A stretch of 64,000 nt of DNA from Paracoccus sp. MA (GCF_020990385.1 NZ_CP087598.1:1718001-1782000); one strand, 5' to 3'; positions 30,820-39,616 are shown, counted from the stretch's first letter. A program made the numbers and translations. Notes: a model not told the origin generated them from the sequence alone.

Positions 30820-31295
30820 GCCTCGACGGTGACGGGGGCGATCTCGACCTCTTCCAGGTTCACGCCCTCGCCCTCGCGGTCCACGACCAGGAAATCGGCC
30901 GGCCGGTCCAGCGGCGTCAGCACGCCATGCCAGACCCCGGCGCGCAGGTTCACCCCCATGCCGGCCGGCACCAGGAAGGCGACCGGCGCGCCCGGCCGCC
31001 CGCCCTCGTCCGGGGCCACGATCGACAGCCAGGGATCGGGCCCCAGCGGCACGAAGGCCTGCGAGCCCAGGGGATGGCGCTCCAGCAGCGTGCAGTCATA
31101 GGGCAGGCTGACCGGCTCGGAACGGAAGATCGAGATGATCGCCTCGCCGCCGCCGCGCTCGACCGTGGCCAGCGCGTGATGCCGCTCGCACCGCCCGGCA
31201 TTGATCATCTTCGAGGGCCGCTCGCGCGGGGTCAGCAGCTCTCCGAAAGGGGCGAATGCCTCGGCGGTGATCGGCCTTGCCTTGATCGTCGTCAT
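30816..31295 (-). CDS. allA: Ureidoglycolate lyase AllA
   Basis: AllA releases urea from ureidoglycolate to give glyoxylate, the end of allantoin/purine breakdown. The 159 residues match the family (ITAEAFAPFGELL, FRSEPVSLPYDCTLLERHPL, GVNLRAGVWHGVL). No other purine-degradation gene is beside it; it is coupled to rnhB by a 4-bp overlap. The dispersed repeat lies just upstream of its ATG, where the ribosome-binding site would be (AAGAAAGAAAC). Confidence 0.9.
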   Translation of the reverse strand: MTTIKARPITAEAFAPFGELLTPRERPSKMINAGRCERHHALATVERGGGEAIISIFRSEPVSLPYDCTLLERHPLGSQAFVPLGPDPWLSIVAPDEGGRPGAPVAFLVPAGMGVNLRAGVWHGVLTPLDRPADFLVVDREGEGVNLEEVEIAPVTVEA

Positions 31296-31297
31296 GT

Positions 31298-31324
31298 TTC
31301 TTTCTTGTCCAAATATCCCGGGGG
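31298..31324 (+). repeat. Dispersed intergenic repeat, copy 2
   Basis: Identical over 27 bp to 13217-13243 and followed by TCCGGGGGCAGCGCCCCCCGA, which includes a GGGGGC/GCCCCC inverted repeat. It fills most of the 57-bp gap between allA and the MFS gene, so it could supply either the allA leader or an MFS terminator. Confidence 0.8.
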
Positions 31325-31352
31325 TCCGGGGGCAGCGCCCCCCGACCGGCAG

Positions 31353-32552
31353 CTACAACCGCTCCATCCGCGGCAGGAAGATGGTCAACAGCCCCATCAG
31401 CGGCAGATAAGAACAGATCCGGTAGACGAATTCGATCCCCTTCGCATCCGCCACCACGCCCAGAACCGCGGCGGCGATGCCACCCATGCCGAAGGCGAAG
31501 CCGAAGAAGATCCCGGCGATCATCCCGGTCCGTCCCGGCACCAGCTCCTGCGCAAAGACCACGATGGCCGGAAAGGCCGAGGCGAGGATCAGCCCGATCA
31601 CCACGGTCAGCCCCCCGGTCGCGACCAGTCCCACATGCGGCAGCGCCAGCGTAAAGGGCAGGATGCCCAGGATCGAGAACCAGATCACCTTCAGCGGCCC
31701 GACGCGGTCGCCGATCAGCCCGCCCAGCATGACCCCGGCCGCCATGCCGCCAAGGAACAGGAACAGCATCACCTGCGCGTGCTGGGTGCTCAGCCCGAAC
31801 TTCTCGATCAGGAAGAAGGTGTAATAGCTTGAAATGCTGGCGGTATAGATGTTCTTGGTGAAGGTCAGCAGCGCCAGCACGACGATGGCCACCGCCACCC
31901 GGCGGCGCGAAAAGGCCGAAGGCCCCGCGACGCGGGTCCCGGCGGCCTTGCGCCGCCCCTCGGCCCAGCTGCCGACGCGCCACAGCACCGCCGAGCCCAG
32001 CATGGCCGCGATCGAGAAGATCGCCACCGAAGGCCGCCCCAGCGGCACCACGATGAAGGCCGCCAGCAGCGGCCCCAGCGCCTGGCCGAAATTGCCGCCC
32101 AGCTGGAACAGCGATTGCGCGGTGCCGAATTTCCCGCCCGAGGCGATGCGCGCCACCCGCGAGCTTTCGGGATGAAACACCGCCGAGCCGATGCCGATCA
32201 GCATCGCCCCCGACAGCAGCACCCAGTATTCATGCGCCAGCGCCAGCAGCAGCACGCCGATGACGGTCGCGCCCATGCCCACGGCCAGCGAGCGCGGCAT
32301 CGGGTTGCGGTCGGTCACCATGCCGACCACCGGCTGCAGCAGCGAGGCGGTGACCTGGAAGGCAAAGGTCATCATGCCGATCTGCCAATAGGACAGCCTG
32401 AATTCCTCGCGCAGCAGCGGATAGATCGCCGCCAGCATGGATTGCATGATGTCGTTGATCATGTGGCACAGGCTGATCGCGACCAGCACCGTCCAGGCGG
32501 TGGCGAAGACGCCTTGGCCGCGGAATGTCGTGGCTTCCGACACGGGGCTCAC
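31353..32552 (-). CDS. MFS transporter of the fosmidomycin-resistance (Fsr) family
   Basis: The 399-residue protein has twelve predicted helices and family motifs of Fsr pumps (LCHMINDIMQSMLAAIYPLL, GIGSAVFHPESSRVARIASG, FQLGGNFGQALGPLL). Such pumps export fosmidomycin and possibly other compounds from the inner membrane. The real substrate here is unknown. It precedes allA by 57 bp on the same strand and is divergent from a GntR regulator, which may control it. Confidence 0.92.
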   Translation of the reverse strand: MSPVSEATTFRGQGVFATAWTVLVAISLCHMINDIMQSMLAAIYPLLREEFRLSYWQIGMMTFAFQVTASLLQPVVGMVTDRNPMPRSLAVGMGATVIGVLLLALAHEYWVLLSGAMLIGIGSAVFHPESSRVARIASGGKFGTAQSLFQLGGNFGQALGPLLAAFIVVPLGRPSVAIFSIAAMLGSAVLWRVGSWAEGRRKAAGTRVAGPSAFSRRRVAVAIVVLALLTFTKNIYTASISSYYTFFLIEKFGLSTQHAQVMLFLFLGGMAAGVMLGGLIGDRVGPLKVIWFSILGILPFTLALPHVGLVATGGLTVVIGLILASAFPAIVVFAQELVPGRTGMIAGIFFGFAFGMGGIAAAVLGVVADAKGIEFVYRICSYLPLMGLLTIFLPRMERL

Positions 32553-32668
32553 CTCTCGAGAATCGCCCGTTTTTCACGTCCGGCCGCCGGAATGTCAACC
32601 TGTGCAGGCGGATCCTGGCCTGCGACAGGAATAGCCCTTGACCCTCGCGGGAATTTGCAATCAAAAAC

Positions 32669-32684
32669 TAAACTGAAGAGTTTA
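32669..32684. promoter_or_regulatory. Candidate operator between the MFS and GntR genes
   Basis: TAAACT-gaag-AGTTTA is a perfect 6+4+6 inverted repeat in the AT-rich centre of the divergent intergenic region. Its size fits a GntR-type dimer site; assignment is inference. Confidence 0.4.
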
Positions 32685-32811
32685 CCTGAGTTCCACGATC
32701 GGGCAGACCTGCCGCCCGGGTTCACCGCCCCTGTTCTCGGCGATGCCGGTTTTGATCGACGATATCGAGTTTTTCTGCCGCAACCTCGACGCAAAGACAT
32801 AAATTTTAGAC

Positions 32812-33561
32812 ATGATTGAGCTTCCCAGCCATGTGGCGCAGGCCCTCTCGGCAGAGCTGCAAGAGCGCAAGCGGCGGAACATGACCTGGCAAGCCGTCCA
32901 GGAAGAGGTGCTGACGCGCATCCATAACGGCAACTGGCCGGAGGGAGAGCTGATCCCCACCGAGGCCGAGCTGGCGACCGAATTCGGCTGCGCCCGTGCG
33001 ACGGTGAACCGGGCGCTGCAGACCCTTGCCCAAAGCGGGGTCCTGGAACGCCGGCGCAAGGTCGGCACCCGCGTCGCGCAGCATCCGCGCGTCCAGATGG
33101 TGCGGTTCCTGCTGCGGCGCGAGATCGAGGCCTCGGGCAAGATCTACGGCTACCGGCTGCTGGACTGGCAGGAATGCTCGCCCCCCGCGGATGTGGCGCA
33201 ATCCATGCTGCTGCGCACCGATGACAGCCTGATGCGGGTCCAGGCCCGGTTCACCGCCGACGCGGCACCCTATTGCTGCGAGGAACGCTGGATCAACTAT
33301 TACGCCACGCCCGGCCTGACGCGCGAGGCGCTGACGCAGATGAGCCCCTGCGAATGGCTGCTTGGCCATGTGCCGATCAACCGCGGCAGCATGGCGATCG
33401 GCGCCACCCAGGCCAGCCCGGGCTTCACCGCCGAGGCGCTGGACGTGACAGCGGGCGATCCGGTGCTGCTGGTCGAGCGGATCGACTGGCTGAACAACAT
33501 GCCGGTCTCGCTGACGCGGCGGTATTTTCCCCAGCATCACCGCTTCGCCGCCACGATCTGA
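32812..33561 (+). CDS. GntR/HutC-family transcriptional regulator
   Basis: The 249-residue protein has an N-terminal winged helix (about 27-90; LIPTEAELATEFGCARATVN, then QSGVLERRRKVGTRVA) and a C-terminal UTRA ligand domain (about 105-245) with VQARFTADAAPYCCEERWIN and DPVLLVERIDWLNNMPVSLT. HutC-type regulators respond to small metabolites, often histidine-pathway ones; no hut genes are nearby. It is divergent from the Fsr-type pump with a candidate operator between. Ligand unknown. Confidence 0.9.
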   Translation: MIELPSHVAQALSAELQERKRRNMTWQAVQEEVLTRIHNGNWPEGELIPTEAELATEFGCARATVNRALQTLAQSGVLERRRKVGTRVAQHPRVQMVRFLLRREIEASGKIYGYRLLDWQECSPPADVAQSMLLRTDDSLMRVQARFTADAAPYCCEERWINYYATPGLTREALTQMSPCEWLLGHVPINRGSMAIGATQASPGFTAEALDVTAGDPVLLVERIDWLNNMPVSLTRRYFPQHHRFAATI

Positions 33562-33671
33562 AGGGCGCGTTCAACCCGAGTTGACCAGCCCCTGCTTGCC
33601 ATGGCCGGCACATTTGGCCAAATGTGCGGGACAAAACCAAAACACGACAGGCAAACAGACCGGATCCGAGC

Positions 33672-35150
33672 ATGCCCCCGACCCGACCCCGCACGGGCGT
33701 CCTTGCGCGCCTTTCGCTGGCCGCCGCCCTTCTGCTGCCGCTTTCGCCCGGCTGGGCGCAGGCGGTGCCCTCGACCGCCCCGGCCACAGCGCCCGCATCG
33801 GGCACCGCGGCGCAGGTGGCGGCGCCGAAACCCCGGGCGCTGACCACGATCACGCCTGCCGAGATCGAGCTGGCCGGCTATGACGGCGGCGATCTGCCCG
33901 CCGGCCAGTCGGCGCTGACCGCCAAGGTGCAGATTCTGCTGGACCGCGCCGGCATCTCGCCCGGCGTGGTGGACGGCTGGCGCGGCGGCATGAGCGAAAG
34001 CGCCATCATGGCCTTCCAGCGCCGCTCGGGCCTGCCGATGACCGGACGCATGGATCATGCGGTCTGGGACCTGCTGCAGGGCTATGCGGCCGCGCCGCTG
34101 ACGGCGGACTATACCATCACCGAGGAGGACGCGACCGGGCTGGTGGACCGCATCCCCTCGGATTACGCGGAAAAGGCCGCGATGACCTCGCAGGGCTATA
34201 CCAGCGTGCTGGAGAAGCTGGCCGAGCGATTCCACATGGACGAGAAGTTTCTGGCCAAGCTGAACCCCGGCGCCGCCTTCCGGCCCGGCGAGACGATCCA
34301 CGTCACCGTGCCGGCCAAGCCGATCCGCGCCACCGTCACCCGCATCATCGTGGACAAGGAAACCCGCCGCGTGGCCGCCTATGACGCCAAGGGCAACATG
34401 GTTGCGGATTACCCGGCCACCGTCGGATCGGCCGACACACCCTCGCCGCACGGCAATCACGTCGTCGACGCGGTGGCGCTGAACCCGACCTATACCTACA
34501 ATCCGCATCGCAACTTCAGGCAGGGCCAGAACGACCGGGTGCTGATCGTCCCGCCGGGGCCGAACGGGCCGGTGGGCAATGTCTGGATCGACCTGTCCGA
34601 GCCGACCTATGGCATCCACGGCACCGCCACCCCCTCGCAGCTGTTCCTGAACCAGTCGCATGGCTGCGTGCGGCTGACGAACTGGGACGCCTGGGAGCTG
34701 GCGCATATGGTCAAGCCCAAGGTCACGACGGTGGAGTTCCTGCCGCCGGGGGTGCGGATCGCCGATGTGACCGGCGCCTCGCCCATGGTGGCGGCCACCC
34801 AGGCGGCAGTCACCACGACCATCGCCGGCACCCGTCCCCCGGCGCGCGGCGACCGGATGCCGCCGCAGGTGATCGCGGCCGAGCTTCCCGCCGCACCGGC
34901 GGCGGCAGCGGTTGTTCCCGCCCCGACGGAGACCGCGGCGACCGCCGCCGCCGCGACGGTGGTGACGCCCGAGCCCCTGGTCATCACCCCGCCGGTGCCG
35001 GTCTCGGAAGAACCGCTGGTGCCCGACACGCCGCATCCCGCCACGGTCGAGGAAGAGCCGGAATACCCTTCCGACGCCGTGCTGCCCGACAGCCTGCCGG
35101 GAGAGGCGCCGGGCAGCGTAACGCTCTATCCCCAGCCCGGGCAGCCCTGA
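33672..35150 (+). CDS. L,D-transpeptidase (YkuD) with peptidoglycan-binding domain
   Basis: This exported enzyme would form 3-3 cross-links or attach proteins to peptidoglycan. The 492 residues start with a signal peptide (LARLSLAAALLLPLSPGWAQA), then a PG_binding_1 region (VQILLDRAGISPGVVDGWRG), a LysM-like stretch (FLAKLNPGAAFRPGETIHV), and the YkuD core with H316 in YGIHG and catalytic C332 in SHGC. A Pro/Ala/Thr-rich tail of ~100 residues follows. I start at ATG 33672; the upstream codons lack signal character. The extensin-like gene follows after 1 bp. Confidence 0.92.
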   Translation: MPPTRPRTGVLARLSLAAALLLPLSPGWAQAVPSTAPATAPASGTAAQVAAPKPRALTTITPAEIELAGYDGGDLPAGQSALTAKVQILLDRAGISPGVVDGWRGGMSESAIMAFQRRSGLPMTGRMDHAVWDLLQGYAAAPLTADYTITEEDATGLVDRIPSDYAEKAAMTSQGYTSVLEKLAERFHMDEKFLAKLNPGAAFRPGETIHVTVPAKPIRATVTRIIVDKETRRVAAYDAKGNMVADYPATVGSADTPSPHGNHVVDAVALNPTYTYNPHRNFRQGQNDRVLIVPPGPNGPVGNVWIDLSEPTYGIHGTATPSQLFLNQSHGCVRLTNWDAWELAHMVKPKVTTVEFLPPGVRIADVTGASPMVAATQAAVTTTIAGTRPPARGDRMPPQVIAAELPAAPAAAAVVPAPTETAATAAAATVVTPEPLVITPPVPVSEEPLVPDTPHPATVEEEPEYPSDAVLPDSLPGEAPGSVTLYPQPGQP

Positions 35151-35151
35151 G

Positions 35152-35973
35152 ATGCGCGGGCTGCTGGCGGTGCTGACGGTGCTGCTGACCGCGCTGCCGG
35201 GCCAGGCCCCGGCCGAGGAGGCGCCGGTTCCGCGTCCCGGCCGCCCGGCCGAGGACCGCCCCGCCCCGCGCCCCGACCATGAAGCCGCCCCGGCAGAACC
35301 CGCAACCGCCGCCGAACCCGCGCCCCGGCCCCAGGAACAGCCCGCCGAGGACGAGAAATCCGAGAGGGCCGGCCCTCCGGCCCCGCCGATCCGCGCCACC
35401 CTGCGGGAAAGCGATTTCGCCTATTCCGCCTGCCTGCTGGAGCTGACCCTGCTGGGCGCCGATTTCAGCGAAGCGCCGCCTATCCTCGACCCCGAACAGC
35501 GCGATTGCGGCATCGACCGGCCGATCCTGCTGCGCCAGCCGCTGCCCGACATCGAGATCCCGGGCGGTGCCCCCATGCGCTGCGATACGGCGCGGCATCT
35601 GGCGCATTGGCTGCGCGATTTCGTCCGGCCCGCCGCGGCCATGCTGCCGGGCCAGCCGCGGCTGGTCGCGCTGGAGCCGGGCTCGACCTATCAATGCCGG
35701 CCCACGGTCGGGAATGCGGGCGAGACCCTGTCCGAACACGCCTTCGGCAATGCCTTCGACATTGCCGCCTTCCGCTTCGAGGACGGCACGCGCCTCGCCG
35801 TCGAGCCGCGCCAGGACAGCGGCGACCTGCAGGAAGCCTTCCAGCGCGCGGTGCGCGGCACGGCCTGCCTGCATTTCACCACCGTCCTCGGACCCGGGGC
35901 CAATGCGGCGCATGACAACCACCTGCACCTGGACATCAAGGCCCGGCGCGGCGGCTTTCGGCTGTGCCAATAG
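35152..35973 (+). CDS. Extensin-like domain protein, exported
   Basis: The 273 residues have a signal peptide (LLAVLTVLLTALPGQAPA), a low-complexity Pro/Glu/Ala spacer to about 80, then the extensin-like C-terminal domain (Extensin-like_C), with SEHAFGNAFDIAAF and DNHLHLDIKA. The conserved histidines and aspartate resemble a zinc peptidase of the D-Ala-D-Ala carboxypeptidase fold, so a peptidoglycan-cleaving role is plausible. It follows the L,D-transpeptidase by 1 bp, suggesting a cell-wall operon. Function is inferred from fold and context. Confidence 0.85.
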   Translation: MRGLLAVLTVLLTALPGQAPAEEAPVPRPGRPAEDRPAPRPDHEAAPAEPATAAEPAPRPQEQPAEDEKSERAGPPAPPIRATLRESDFAYSACLLELTLLGADFSEAPPILDPEQRDCGIDRPILLRQPLPDIEIPGGAPMRCDTARHLAHWLRDFVRPAAAMLPGQPRLVALEPGSTYQCRPTVGNAGETLSEHAFGNAFDIAAFRFEDGTRLAVEPRQDSGDLQEAFQRAVRGTACLHFTTVLGPGANAAHDNHLHLDIKARRGGFRLCQ

Positions 35974-35976
35974 GCG

Positions 35977-36708
35977 CTAGCGCCGGACCCGGTCCAGCTC
36001 CAGATATTCCGGATCGAACCGCGCCAGCCGCGCCAGACCCGCCCAGTCGAGGATCTCGACCTCGCCGCCGTTCCAGCGGATCAGCCCGCCGGCGCGCAGG
36101 TCGCGCACCGCACGGTTCACGTGGATCGGCGTATAGCCCAGGATGTCGGCCAGCTCTTTCTGCAGCAGCGGCAGGGTGAAGCGGTGGTTCTGCGCCGCGC
36201 CGACGCTGGCGAGCCGGGTGTAGAGTTCGCACAGCAGATGCGCCAGATGCGCGCTGGAACGCAGCGAGGCCGCCGCGACCAGCCATTGCCGATGGATCGC
36301 CGCATCGATCACCGTGGACATCCACAAGAGCCGCGTCAGATGGGGGAAATGCTGCGTGACCTCCCGCAGGGAGGCATGATCGACGAATTCGACCTCGGAT
36401 TCGCCGACCGAGATCACGTCATGCTCCAGCCCGGCCAGCACGAAGCCGTGCAGATCGACGAAATCGCCCGGCACATGCAGGGCGGTGATCACCCGCTCGC
36501 CCGGCCGGCCGGTCAGTTCGTGCTGGCGCGCCGCCATGCCGCGCAGCATCATGCAGCTGCGCGTCGCCAGCCGCCCCCGGGGCACGATCACCTCGCCCGG
36601 GCGAAAACAGGCATGCGTGGTCGGAATCGCCCGAAGACAGGCGATGTCGGATTCGGAAAGCAGGTCCCTTCGCTGCAGGTAGCGGACGAAATATTCGGTG
36701 ATGGCCAT
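35977..36708 (-). CDS. Crp/Fnr-family transcriptional regulator
   Basis: The 243 residues have an N-terminal cyclic-nucleotide-like beta-roll (FRPGEVIVPRG, RPGERVITALHVPGDFVDLH) and a C-terminal winged helix (LPLLQKELADILGYTPIHVN, then RAVRDLRAGGLIRW). The N-terminus lacks the four-cysteine cluster of oxygen-sensing FNR, and no cAMP-pocket signature is evident, so it is one of the many uncharacterised Crp/Fnr subgroups. It is convergent with the extensin-like gene. A small palindrome lies upstream that could be its site. Confidence 0.9.
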   Translation of the reverse strand: MAITEYFVRYLQRRDLLSESDIACLRAIPTTHACFRPGEVIVPRGRLATRSCMMLRGMAARQHELTGRPGERVITALHVPGDFVDLHGFVLAGLEHDVISVGESEVEFVDHASLREVTQHFPHLTRLLWMSTVIDAAIHRQWLVAAASLRSSAHLAHLLCELYTRLASVGAAQNHRFTLPLLQKELADILGYTPIHVNRAVRDLRAGGLIRWNGGEVEILDWAGLARLARFDPEYLELDRVRR

Positions 36709-36761
36709 GACGCTCCTCGGCTCGACCGCGGGAGAGTGTCAACTCGACGGCGGCGGTGCAA

Positions 36762-36774
36762 TGACCTCGGGTCA
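36762..36774. promoter_or_regulatory. Small palindrome upstream of the Crp/Fnr gene
   Basis: TGACC-tcg-GGTCA is a perfect 5+3+5 inverted repeat about 54 bp upstream of the regulator start. It may be an autoregulatory site; support is weak. Confidence 0.25.
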
Positions 36775-36832
36775 CAGGTTAACATTCATCAATCATGCCA
36801 TAACCTTGCCGGATTCATAGACTTCTTTCGGC

Positions 36833-38155
36833 TCAGGCCGCCCTTGCCGGCACGCCCACCGCCTCGGCCAGAAGCGCGAAGCTGTGCTTCGCATCGCGGC
36901 TTGACCGGGTGAAGAACTGGTCCAGCGCCGGATAGAGCCGCACCGCCTTGTCCAGCCGGGCGTCGGTGCCCGGGGAATAAAGCCCGGCGCGGATCATCAG
37001 TTCGGATTCGGCATAGGTGCCCAGCATCGCCCGCGCCCGCGCGATTAGCGCGTTCTCGGCCGGCGTCGCCGCCTGCGGCAGGGAGCGCGAGACCGAGCGC
37101 AGCACGTCCACCGCCGGAAACCGGCCGCGCTCGGCGATGGCGCGGTCCAGCACGACATGGCCGTCCAGCACGCCGCGCAGGATGTCGGCCACCGGCTCCT
37201 CCATGTCCGAGCCCGCGACAAGCACGCTGAAGATCGCGGTGATGTCGCCCGCACCCTCGGGTCCCGGCCCCGAGCGTTCGGCCAGCGACATGATCAGATG
37301 CGAGGTCGAGGGGGGAAAGCCGCGATAGCTGGGGCTTTCCCCCGCCGCCAGCGCGATCTCGCGATGCGCCTCGGCGAAGCGGGTGATCGAATCGGCCAGG
37401 AACAGCACGTGCCGGCCCTGGTCGCGGAAATGCTCGGCCACCGTCATCGCCGCCCAGGCGCAGCGCCGTCGCATCAGCGGCGACTGGTCCGAAGTCGCCG
37501 CCACCACCACCGAGCGCGCCATGCCCTCCTCGCCCAGCGTCTCCTCGACGAATTCGCGCAGCTCGCGCCCGCGCTCGCCCACCAGCGCGATCACCACCAC
37601 ATCGGCCGAGACCCCCTTGGCCAGCGCGGAAAGCAGCGTGGACTTGCCGACGCCCGAGCCCGCAAACAGCCCCATCCGCTGGCCGCGCACCAAGGGCAGG
37701 ATGGTGTCGAAGACCGCAAGCCCGGTATCGAGCCGCCCGCCCAGCCGGTTGCGCGAGGCGGCCGGCGGCGGGGCAGGACGAAAGCCGCGCTCTTCCCCGC
37801 CCGCGACCAGGGGGCGCCCGTCCAGCGGCCTGCCGAAGGGGTCGATGATTCGCCCCACCCAGGCATTCGCCGGCGCCAGCGAGGGCGCAAAGACCAGCTC
37901 GACCCTTGTGCCGATCGACAGCCCGTCCATCGGCCCCTCGGGCAGGATCGCCGCCCGATCCTCATGCAGAGCGACAATCTCTCCGCCGAGGATTTCTCCG
38001 GAACGCATTGAAAATACGACTCGATCTCCAAGGGACGCATGGCTGTTCAGCCCGCCCGCCAGGATCAGACCGGCCTGGATGGCGCCGACCTGCCCGAAAT
38101 GCCGGGTCATGCGGACCCGCCGCATCCGCGACGCGATAGATTGCATTTTATCCAT
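36833..38155 (-). CDS. fliI: Flagellar export ATPase FliI
   Basis: FliI powers or assists flagellar type III export at the cytoplasmic base. The 440 residues resemble F1-beta: Walker A GSGVGKST at 166-173, Walker B-type HVLFLADSITRFAEAHREIA region, and GDITAIFSVLVAGSDMEEPV. The start is ATG 38155 (MDKMQSIASRMRR); the longer frame adds an unrelated leader crossing flgB. It is divergent from flgB, sharing a control region. Virulence-type III ATPase is excluded by the flagellar neighbours. Confidence 0.94.
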   Translation of the reverse strand: MDKMQSIASRMRRVRMTRHFGQVGAIQAGLILAGGLNSHASLGDRVVFSMRSGEILGGEIVALHEDRAAILPEGPMDGLSIGTRVELVFAPSLAPANAWVGRIIDPFGRPLDGRPLVAGGEERGFRPAPPPAASRNRLGGRLDTGLAVFDTILPLVRGQRMGLFAGSGVGKSTLLSALAKGVSADVVVIALVGERGRELREFVEETLGEEGMARSVVVAATSDQSPLMRRRCAWAAMTVAEHFRDQGRHVLFLADSITRFAEAHREIALAAGESPSYRGFPPSTSHLIMSLAERSGPGPEGAGDITAIFSVLVAGSDMEEPVADILRGVLDGHVVLDRAIAERGRFPAVDVLRSVSRSLPQAATPAENALIARARAMLGTYAESELMIRAGLYSPGTDARLDKAVRLYPALDQFFTRSSRDAKHSFALLAEAVGVPARAA

Positions 38156-38204
38156 TCCGACCTCGTTTTTTCCCGCCGGCGCCACCGCCTCGAAAGGGTT
38201 TCTA

Positions 38205-38231
38205 AACCTGTTGAGGTTAAGACCGGGTTTA
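38205..38231. promoter_or_regulatory. Candidate control site of the divergent fliI/flgB promoters
   Basis: AACCT-gttg-AGGTT (38205-38218) is a perfect inverted repeat. It overlaps TTAA-N7-TTTA (38217-38231), one base off the CtrA consensus TTAA-N7-TTAA. CtrA controls flagellar genes in related bacteria; binding here is inference. Confidence 0.4.
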
Positions 38232-38254
38232 TCGGAACCTGAGGAGACGCCTCG

Positions 38255-38644
38255 ATGTTTGACCGGATCGATACCTTGCGGATGGCCAGTTCCCTGACGG
38301 CCCACGCGGCCGAACGGCAAAAGCTGATCGCCCGGAACGTCGCCAATGCCGACACGCCCGGCTTTCGCTCGCGCGATCTTGCGGGCTTCGCCGAGACCAA
38401 TCGCACGCATGTCACCGAGGGCATGCGCGCCTCGCGGCCAGGGCATCTCACCGGCGTCGGCTGGGGCAATGACAAGGGCCGCGTCCTGGACGACGGCGGC
38501 GAGCCGTCGCCCAACGGCAACACCGTTTCGCTGGAAGAGGAGATCTTTCGCAGCGCGGCGGCAAAGCGCGAATTCGATCTTTCGCTGGCGGTGACGAAAT
38601 CCTCGCTCGGGCTGATTCGCACCAGCCTCGGCCGCCGTGGCTAG
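38255..38644 (+). CDS. flgB: Flagellar proximal rod protein FlgB
   Basis: FlgB forms part of the proximal rod of the basal body. The 129 residues begin MFDRIDTLRMASSLTAHAAE and contain the rod signature ARNVANADTPGFRSRDL. It heads the + strand flagellar operon, 11 bp before flgC. AGGAGA lies upstream of the ATG. Length is normal for the family. Confidence 0.95.
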   Translation: MFDRIDTLRMASSLTAHAAERQKLIARNVANADTPGFRSRDLAGFAETNRTHVTEGMRASRPGHLTGVGWGNDKGRVLDDGGEPSPNGNTVSLEEEIFRSAAAKREFDLSLAVTKSSLGLIRTSLGRRG

Positions 38645-38655
38645 GGGATGCGCAG

Positions 38656-39048
38656 ATGACCGATTCGCTTTCCGCAGTCGAACTCGCCGCCTCGGGGATG
38701 CGGTCGCAGGCGGTGCGCCTGCGCCATATCTCGGAAAACATCGCCAATGCCGACACGCCCGGCTATCGCCGCAAGGTCGTCGCCTTCCAGGAGCAGGTCG
38801 ATTTCGGCCGGCGGACCGGCGCCGTCGCGGCCGGCCCGACGCGTTTCGACCGGCGCGAACTGCCGCGCATCTACGACCCGGCCCATCCGATGGCCGATGA
38901 CGAAGGCTATTATTCGGGCTCCAACGTGGACCTGATCATCGAGATCGCCGACGCGAAAGAGGCTGGCCGCAGCTACGAGGCCAATCTGCGCGTCTTTGAA
39001 CAGTCCCGCCAGATGGGCAGCGCCCTGCTGGATCTGATCCGCCGCTAG
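38656..39048 (+). CDS. flgC: Flagellar proximal rod protein FlgC
   Basis: FlgC is a second proximal rod subunit. The 130 residues have the N-terminal signature HISENIANADTPGYRRKVV and a C-terminal helix EANLRVFEQSRQMGSALLDL. It sits between flgB and fliE with short gaps, in the conserved flgBC-fliE order. Confidence 0.95.
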   Translation: MTDSLSAVELAASGMRSQAVRLRHISENIANADTPGYRRKVVAFQEQVDFGRRTGAVAAGPTRFDRRELPRIYDPAHPMADDEGYYSGSNVDLIIEIADAKEAGRSYEANLRVFEQSRQMGSALLDLIRR

Positions 39049-39058
39049 GGGAACCGCC

Positions 39059-39337
39059 ATGATTTCATCGACATTCGCCGCAACCGCCTATGACCATGCC
39101 CGCCATGCCGTCGCGCCGGCCGATGGCCTGCCCCAGGGCGTGACCACCGCCGCCTCGGACTTCGCCCGGGTGATGGAGCAGGTCGATATCGCCGCCACCG
39201 GCGCCATGACGGGCAAGGCCGACACGCATGAGCTGGTCCAGAGCATCGCCCAAGCCGAGATCGCGCTCGAGACCGTAGTCGCCATCCGCGACAAGGTGGT
39301 CGAGGCCTATCAGGAAATCCTGCGCATGCCGGTCTGA
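39059..39337 (+). CDS. fliE: Flagellar hook-basal body protein FliE
   Basis: FliE links the MS ring to the rod. The 92 residues include ASDFARVMEQ and the typical C-terminal TVVAIRDKVVEAYQEILRMP. It follows flgC by 10 bp and precedes fliQ by 9 bp. Confidence 0.93.
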   Translation: MISSTFAATAYDHARHAVAPADGLPQGVTTAASDFARVMEQVDIAATGAMTGKADTHELVQSIAQAEIALETVVAIRDKVVEAYQEILRMPV

Positions 39338-39346
39338 GGGGGAACC

Positions 39347-39613
39347 ATGGACGAGAACCTGATCTTCGACCTGACCCGGCAGGCGCTGTGGATCGCCGTG
39401 CGCATGGCCGCGCCGCTGCTGATCGTGGCGCTGGTCACCGGCGTGGTCATCGGCCTGTTCCAGGCCCTGACCTCGGTGCAGGAGATGACGCTGACCTTCG
39501 TGCCCAAGATCGGCCTGATGCTGATGGTGTTCTGGGTCAGCATGAGCTTCATGACCGCGACGCTCACCAGCTTCTTCACCGACCAGATCCTGCCGCAGAT
39601 CGCGGGGTCCTAG
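39347..39613 (+). CDS. fliQ: Flagellar export gate protein FliQ
   Basis: FliQ is an 88-residue, two-helix subunit of the flagellar type III export gate in the inner membrane. It shows LVTGVVIGLFQALTSVQEMT and VPKIGLMLMVFWVSM, diagnostic of the family. It is unusually separated from fliP and fliR, which are not in the window, and lies between fliE and flgF. Confidence 0.95.
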   Translation: MDENLIFDLTRQALWIAVRMAAPLLIVALVTGVVIGLFQALTSVQEMTLTFVPKIGLMLMVFWVSMSFMTATLTSFFTDQILPQIAGS

Positions 39614-39616
39614 GCC

